Assembly: GCF_012927125.1 (NCBI RefSeq) | Contig: NZ_JABBFZ010000009.1 | Location: 1 to 64,000 of the forward strand | Length of the DNA: 64,000 bases | Direction: 5' to 3' | Source: Paraburkholderia antibiotica | GTDB taxonomy: Bacteria; Pseudomonadota; Gammaproteobacteria; Burkholderiales; Burkholderiaceae | In this document: one piece after another, positions 60,871-64,000 of the stretch | Layout of the letters: each line of letters begins with the position of its first letter | Position numbering within the stretch: the first letter of the stretch is position 1 | Translations under genes and position numbers: made by a program | Notes under the pieces: generated by a model | The model's input: only the letters and a program-made list of their open reading frames with translations | What the model was told of the DNA's origin: nothing | The model's database searches: none

Positions 60871-60912
60871 AGCGGCCAGCGTCGCTTTACAGGTCTGTGT
60901 TCGCTGGCCGCT
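60871..60912 (+). terminator. strong hairpin before the export gene
   Basis: AGCGGCCAGCG pairs perfectly with CGCTGGCCGCT around a 20-nt loop. There is no T tract, so it may stabilise or attenuate the operon mRNA rather than end it. Confidence 0.5.
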
Positions 60913-61058
60913 TGCATGAAACCGGATCGTCAAGCCGCCGGGGATGAGCGCGTTATCGACGCATCCGATAACCGCTCAACGCGACAGCGATCCGTGTCAC
61001 GCCAGGAAAAGGTCAACCTGGATAGAGCCACTCTGAAGTACTAAAAAGGTAAAAAAAA

Positions 61059-62225
61059 ATGGAAGCCAGCCGCAACGAAAGATTCATCATCCGGGGACAT
61101 AGATTTGTGCTTCTGCTAGCCACGCTCGCTTGCGTGACCCTGGCAGGTTGCGCGGTTGCTCCCGGTATGCGAATGAGCACGAACACCGGCGCGCAATCCT
61201 CCACAACCAGCGGCGCGGCGACCACCGAGCAGGAAAATTCGCCGATCCCCATTACCGACATCAATGTCGCGTTGATCAGGCAGATGCGGGATACGGCCGC
61301 AAAAGCGAACGAGAACGAAGCCCTGGGGCTCGCGTGGCGGCCCGCACCCTACACCATCGGTATCGGCGACGTCTTGCAGATAACGGTTTGGGACCATCCC
61401 GAACTGGCTGCAGCGCTCGGCACCCAGCCGCAATCCGTAGCTCGCGCATCGGATCCGGTCGCCGGCTTCGTGGTCGACCAGCAAGGCAACCTGACTTTTC
61501 CGTACGTGGGAAATCTTCACGTCGAAGGGCTTCGCACCGACCAGGTTCAACAACAGATCACGCAGAAACTGGATCATGTTTTCAATGGTCCGCAGGTGAC
61601 CGTGCGCATCGCTTCATTCCGGTCCCAGCAGATTTACATCGACGGCGAAGTTCATACGCCGGGCGCACAGCAGATCAACGACATTCCGATGACGCTCTAT
61701 GAAGCGATCAATCGGGCAGGCGGATTCAGCACGACTGCCGATCAAAGCCGACTGACGCTCGTGCGTGGCGGCGTGTCTTATCCGATCGATCTCCAGAAGA
61801 TGATCGCGAGCGGTCAGAACCCGTCGAAGATCGTCCTCAAGAACGGCGACGTTCTGCGAGTCCTTGCTCGCGACGACAGCGGCGTCTACGTGATGGGCGA
61901 AGTCAATCGTCCCGCTATCGCGGTGCCGATGAAAAACGGCCGGCTCAGCCTCAGCGATGCCATCGCACAGGCTGGCAGTCTGAACAATGCCAGCGCGGAT
62001 GCGGCGCAGTTATATGTGATTCGCGGCTCGTTGAATGCGAATCCGCAGGTCTTCCATCTGGACGCGAAATCTCCGGTATCGATGATTCTGGCCAATCAAT
62101 TCGACCTGCAACCGGAAGACATCGTCTATATCGACGGGAATGGCCTGGTTCGTTTCAGCCGCGTGTTGAGTCTGCTAATGCCCGCTATCAATGCCGGACT
62201 GACCGCCGCGATCGTCACCAAATAA
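61059..62225 (+). CDS. Wza-type polysaccharide export lipoprotein (OPX)
   Basis: A 388-residue outer-membrane polysaccharide export protein. The lipobox is TLAGCAVAP. Conserved parts are YTIGIGDVLQITVWDHPEL (Poly_export domain near residue 100), FVVDQQGNLTFPYVGNLHVE and SLIB-type repeats (YIDGEVHTPGAQQINDIPMT, VYVMGEVNRPAIAVPMKN). It forms the octameric outer-membrane channel for exopolysaccharide. It lies after a 253-bp gap that holds a long hairpin. A Wzc-type kinase partner must lie beyond the window. Confidence 0.92.
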   Translation: MEASRNERFIIRGHRFVLLLATLACVTLAGCAVAPGMRMSTNTGAQSSTTSGAATTEQENSPIPITDINVALIRQMRDTAAKANENEALGLAWRPAPYTIGIGDVLQITVWDHPELAAALGTQPQSVARASDPVAGFVVDQQGNLTFPYVGNLHVEGLRTDQVQQQITQKLDHVFNGPQVTVRIASFRSQQIYIDGEVHTPGAQQINDIPMTLYEAINRAGGFSTTADQSRLTLVRGGVSYPIDLQKMIASGQNPSKIVLKNGDVLRVLARDDSGVYVMGEVNRPAIAVPMKNGRLSLSDAIAQAGSLNNASADAAQLYVIRGSLNANPQVFHLDAKSPVSMILANQFDLQPEDIVYIDGNGLVRFSRVLSLLMPAINAGLTAAIVTK

Positions 62226-62245
62226 AAATACACCGGGGTTGGCAA

Positions 62246-63406
62246 ATGACTAAAGAAATCGCGATATTGGGGATCAGAGGTATTCCGGCTAATCACGGCG
62301 GCTTCGAGACCTTCGCCGAACGACTGGCGTTGTATCTGGTTGGCCGAGGCTGGCGCGTGACCGTGTATTGCCAGGGCGATGCATCTATCGACCGACCGAT
62401 CGAGGACGTCTGGCGCGGCGTCAATCGGATCATCCTGCCAGTTGCACGCAATGGTGCGCTCGGCACCGTCGAGTTCGACTGGAAGTGTGTCACCCAGGTC
62501 GCTCGAATCAAGCCGCAGGTCGTCTTGACTCTCGGCTATAACACCGCCGTGTTCTCCGCATGGCTGCGGCTCAGAGGCATTCACAACGTCATCAATATGG
62601 ATGGGCTGGAGTGGAAGCGCAACAAATGGCGTTCGCACGAACGCGCGTGGCTGTGGCTCAATGAGCGGATCGGCTGCCTCGTCGGCAACCGCCTGATCGC
62701 CGATCATCCGGAAATCGCGAAGCATCTGGCTACGCGGGTTTCGCCTGAGAAAATCGTCACGATTCCGTACGGCGCGAATCGCGTGCTGAGCGCGGACGAG
62801 TCGAGGCTGCAGCAATATGGCCTCGAAAAAGACCGCTACGCGATCGTGATCGCACGTCCGGAACCGGAAAACTCGATCCTTGAAATCGTGAAGGCGTTTT
62901 CGGCCAGAAAGCGTAATGCGCGGCTGGTAGTGCTCGGCAACTATCTGCCTACCAACAAATTCCACACCGAAGTACTCGCGGCCGCCAGCGAAGAAGTCGT
63001 GTTCCCCGGAGCCATCTACGAACAACCCACGCTGGAAGCGCTGCGTTTTTACGCGCGCTTCTACGTGCACGGGCATCAGGTTGGCGGAACCAATCCGTCT
63101 CTCGTGGAAGCGCTGGGAGCGGGTAACGCGGTACTCGCACACGGCAACGCATTCAACCGGTGGGTTGCCGGCGATGCCGCGCGTTTCTTCAATTCGGTCG
63201 ACGAGTGTGACGAACGCATCGGCGCCCTGCTCGAAGACACGCATGAAATCCAGTCCATGCGGGAGGAAGCGGTCATTCGCTTCGAAAGCGGCTTCGAATG
63301 GGATCACATCCTGCACAGCTACGAGCAGATTCTGAGCGAAAAATTCGTCGTCGATTTCGCTATCGCTCGCGGCGATGCGAACGGCAGTCCGGTGCGAAAC
63401 CCTTAA
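62246..63406 (+). CDS. GT-B glycosyltransferase with DUF1972 N-terminal domain (rhamnosyltransferase-like)
   Basis: A 386-residue cytoplasmic glycosyltransferase. IAILGIRGIPANHGGFETFA is the hallmark of the DUF1972 group, continuing NVINMDGLEWKRNKW. The C-terminal GT4-like half has VIARPEPENSILEIVKAFSA and VGGTNPSLVEALGAGNAVLA, where the Glu would contact the nucleotide sugar. It adds a sugar, possibly rhamnose, to the lipid-linked repeat unit. It starts 20 bp after the export gene. Confidence 0.85.
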   Translation: MTKEIAILGIRGIPANHGGFETFAERLALYLVGRGWRVTVYCQGDASIDRPIEDVWRGVNRIILPVARNGALGTVEFDWKCVTQVARIKPQVVLTLGYNTAVFSAWLRLRGIHNVINMDGLEWKRNKWRSHERAWLWLNERIGCLVGNRLIADHPEIAKHLATRVSPEKIVTIPYGANRVLSADESRLQQYGLEKDRYAIVIARPEPENSILEIVKAFSARKRNARLVVLGNYLPTNKFHTEVLAAASEEVVFPGAIYEQPTLEALRFYARFYVHGHQVGGTNPSLVEALGAGNAVLAHGNAFNRWVAGDAARFFNSVDECDERIGALLEDTHEIQSMREEAVIRFESGFEWDHILHSYEQILSEKFVVDFAIARGDANGSPVRNP

Positions 63407-63457
63407 GCGGTCACGCGGATTTGCTGCGGCACGTTACCTGGAAATCATCGCACTCTC

Positions 63458-64000
63458 ATGAAACGTCATCTACTGATCAACTGGGCTGGAGTCAACTCGG
63501 GTGACGATTTCCTGTGTGAAGTCATCGTGAATCACCTCGTCGGCATATGGAAAGATCTCGAGATCAGCGTGCTCAGCGAAAAACCGGTCCCCGCAGTCGT
63601 GCGGACCATCGACAATGCGTCGTGGCATCCACTGTTTCCGGCTCTGGTGTCGTGGAAAGCGTTCTGGCGCGTATGCGCGGAAATATGGCGTGCGGACCGA
63701 ATTCTGATTGGCGGTGGCGACGTCGTTCGTCCCGAGTTTCTATCGATGCTCCCCCTTCTGATCGCGCTCGTGCTTGGCAAGGAAGTCTCCCTGGTCGGCG
63801 TCGGTGTCGTCGCGCCCCAAAAAGCCGTTTGGCGGCTTATTTACAAGGTGGCGTTGAGCTGCGTCACACACGCACTCGCTCGCGACGAACGTAGTGGAGA
63901 AGTTCTGCGCCGGTTTTCGTCGGCATCCGTTTGCGTAGGTCCCGATCTCGTATTCGCGGCCGCAAACGGCGTGAACGCGCGTGTAGCCGGCAGTGAAGAG
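63458..64000 (+). CDS. polysaccharide pyruvyl transferase family protein, cut by window end
   Basis: A frame open from the ATG at 63458 to the end of the window (181 codons). It starts MKRHLLINWAGVNSGDDFL, then RADRILIGGGDVVRPEFLSM and LGKEVSLVGVGVVAP, with HALARDERSGEVLRRF and VGPDLVFAA. This order (Gly-Gly-Gly-Asp, then Val-Gly-Val-Gly, Arg-Asp, Gly-Pro-Asp) fits the CsaB/polysaccharide pyruvyl transferase family, which adds pyruvate ketals or acts as a related transferase. The C-terminal part is missing. Confidence 0.7.
   Translation, partial: MKRHLLINWAGVNSGDDFLCEVIVNHLVGIWKDLEISVLSEKPVPAVVRTIDNASWHPLFPALVSWKAFWRVCAEIWRADRILIGGGDVVRPEFLSMLPLLIALVLGKEVSLVGVGVVAPQKAVWRLIYKVALSCVTHALARDERSGEVLRRFSSASVCVGPDLVFAAANGVNARVAGSEE

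Overview
The window looks like a chromosomal segment of a Burkholderiales betaproteobacterium, most likely Paraburkholderia or Burkholderia sensu lato. The reasons are the GC-rich codon use, a complete mhp (3-hydroxyphenylpropionate) operon, a monomeric isocitrate dehydrogenase, a glucarate module, many MFS permeases, and a Burkholderia-style giant haemagglutinin/CdiA. Genus is inference from gene content; no rRNA or tRNA gene is present to confirm it.

Region 1 (1-17.3 kb, minus strand) is a contact-dependent inhibition (CDI) locus. One complete CdiA-type exoprotein (9720-17282) with its immunity gene is followed downstream by an array of orphan toxin-immunity cassettes. These are two long N-terminally truncated cdiA copies (5877-8543, 1771-3567), three short orphan toxin tips, and several relics. 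Almost every toxin begins at the same short DNA word (TGCCACAAAC, reading Ala-Thr-Asn), and each intact toxin-immunity pair overlaps by 4 bp. The immunity genes look AT-richer than the cdiA body. Immunity types include DUF596-like, Imm8-like, an EF-Tu domain III look-alike and an L7/L12 C-terminal look-alike. Toxins include a deaminase-like domain and two candidate ADP-ribosyltransferases. No CdiB/TpsB partner is inside the window.

Region 2 (17.8-23.4 kb) holds a small conserved protein, an AraC regulator with an M20-family amidohydrolase, a dienelactone hydrolase, a porin and, between the last two, a strong promoter-terminator pair framing a roughly 270-nt structured RNA with no convincing ORF.

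Region 3 (23.4-42.8 kb) is metabolic and transport genes: a DHA2 drug exporter, a DUF2867 protein, a glucarate module (gudD, a gudP-like permease, a FadR-type regulator with two identical operator-like 10-mers), an AtuA-like pair with a CitMHS transporter under a LysR regulator, a SLC13 transporter, icd, a second permease with a divergent LacI regulator, and a two-gene operon of a secreted Asp/His/Gly-rich peptide and an Fe(II)/2-oxoglutarate oxygenase.

Region 4 (43-52.2 kb) is the mhp catabolic operon (mhpA-B-D-F-E-T-C) with divergent IclR-type mhpR and a palindromic operator. It converts 3-(3-hydroxyphenyl)propionate to succinate, pyruvate and acetyl-CoA.

Region 5 (52.4-64 kb) has a lipoprotein with about 23 Thr-Ser-Gly repeats, an ICMT-like membrane protein, and the start of an exopolysaccharide cluster (WcaJ-type initiating transferase, YjbH-like outer-membrane protein, lipoprotein, Wza-type export lipoprotein, glycosyltransferase, pyruvyl transferase cut by the window end). 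The cluster is preceded by a sigma-54-type promoter match and an upstream inverted repeat.
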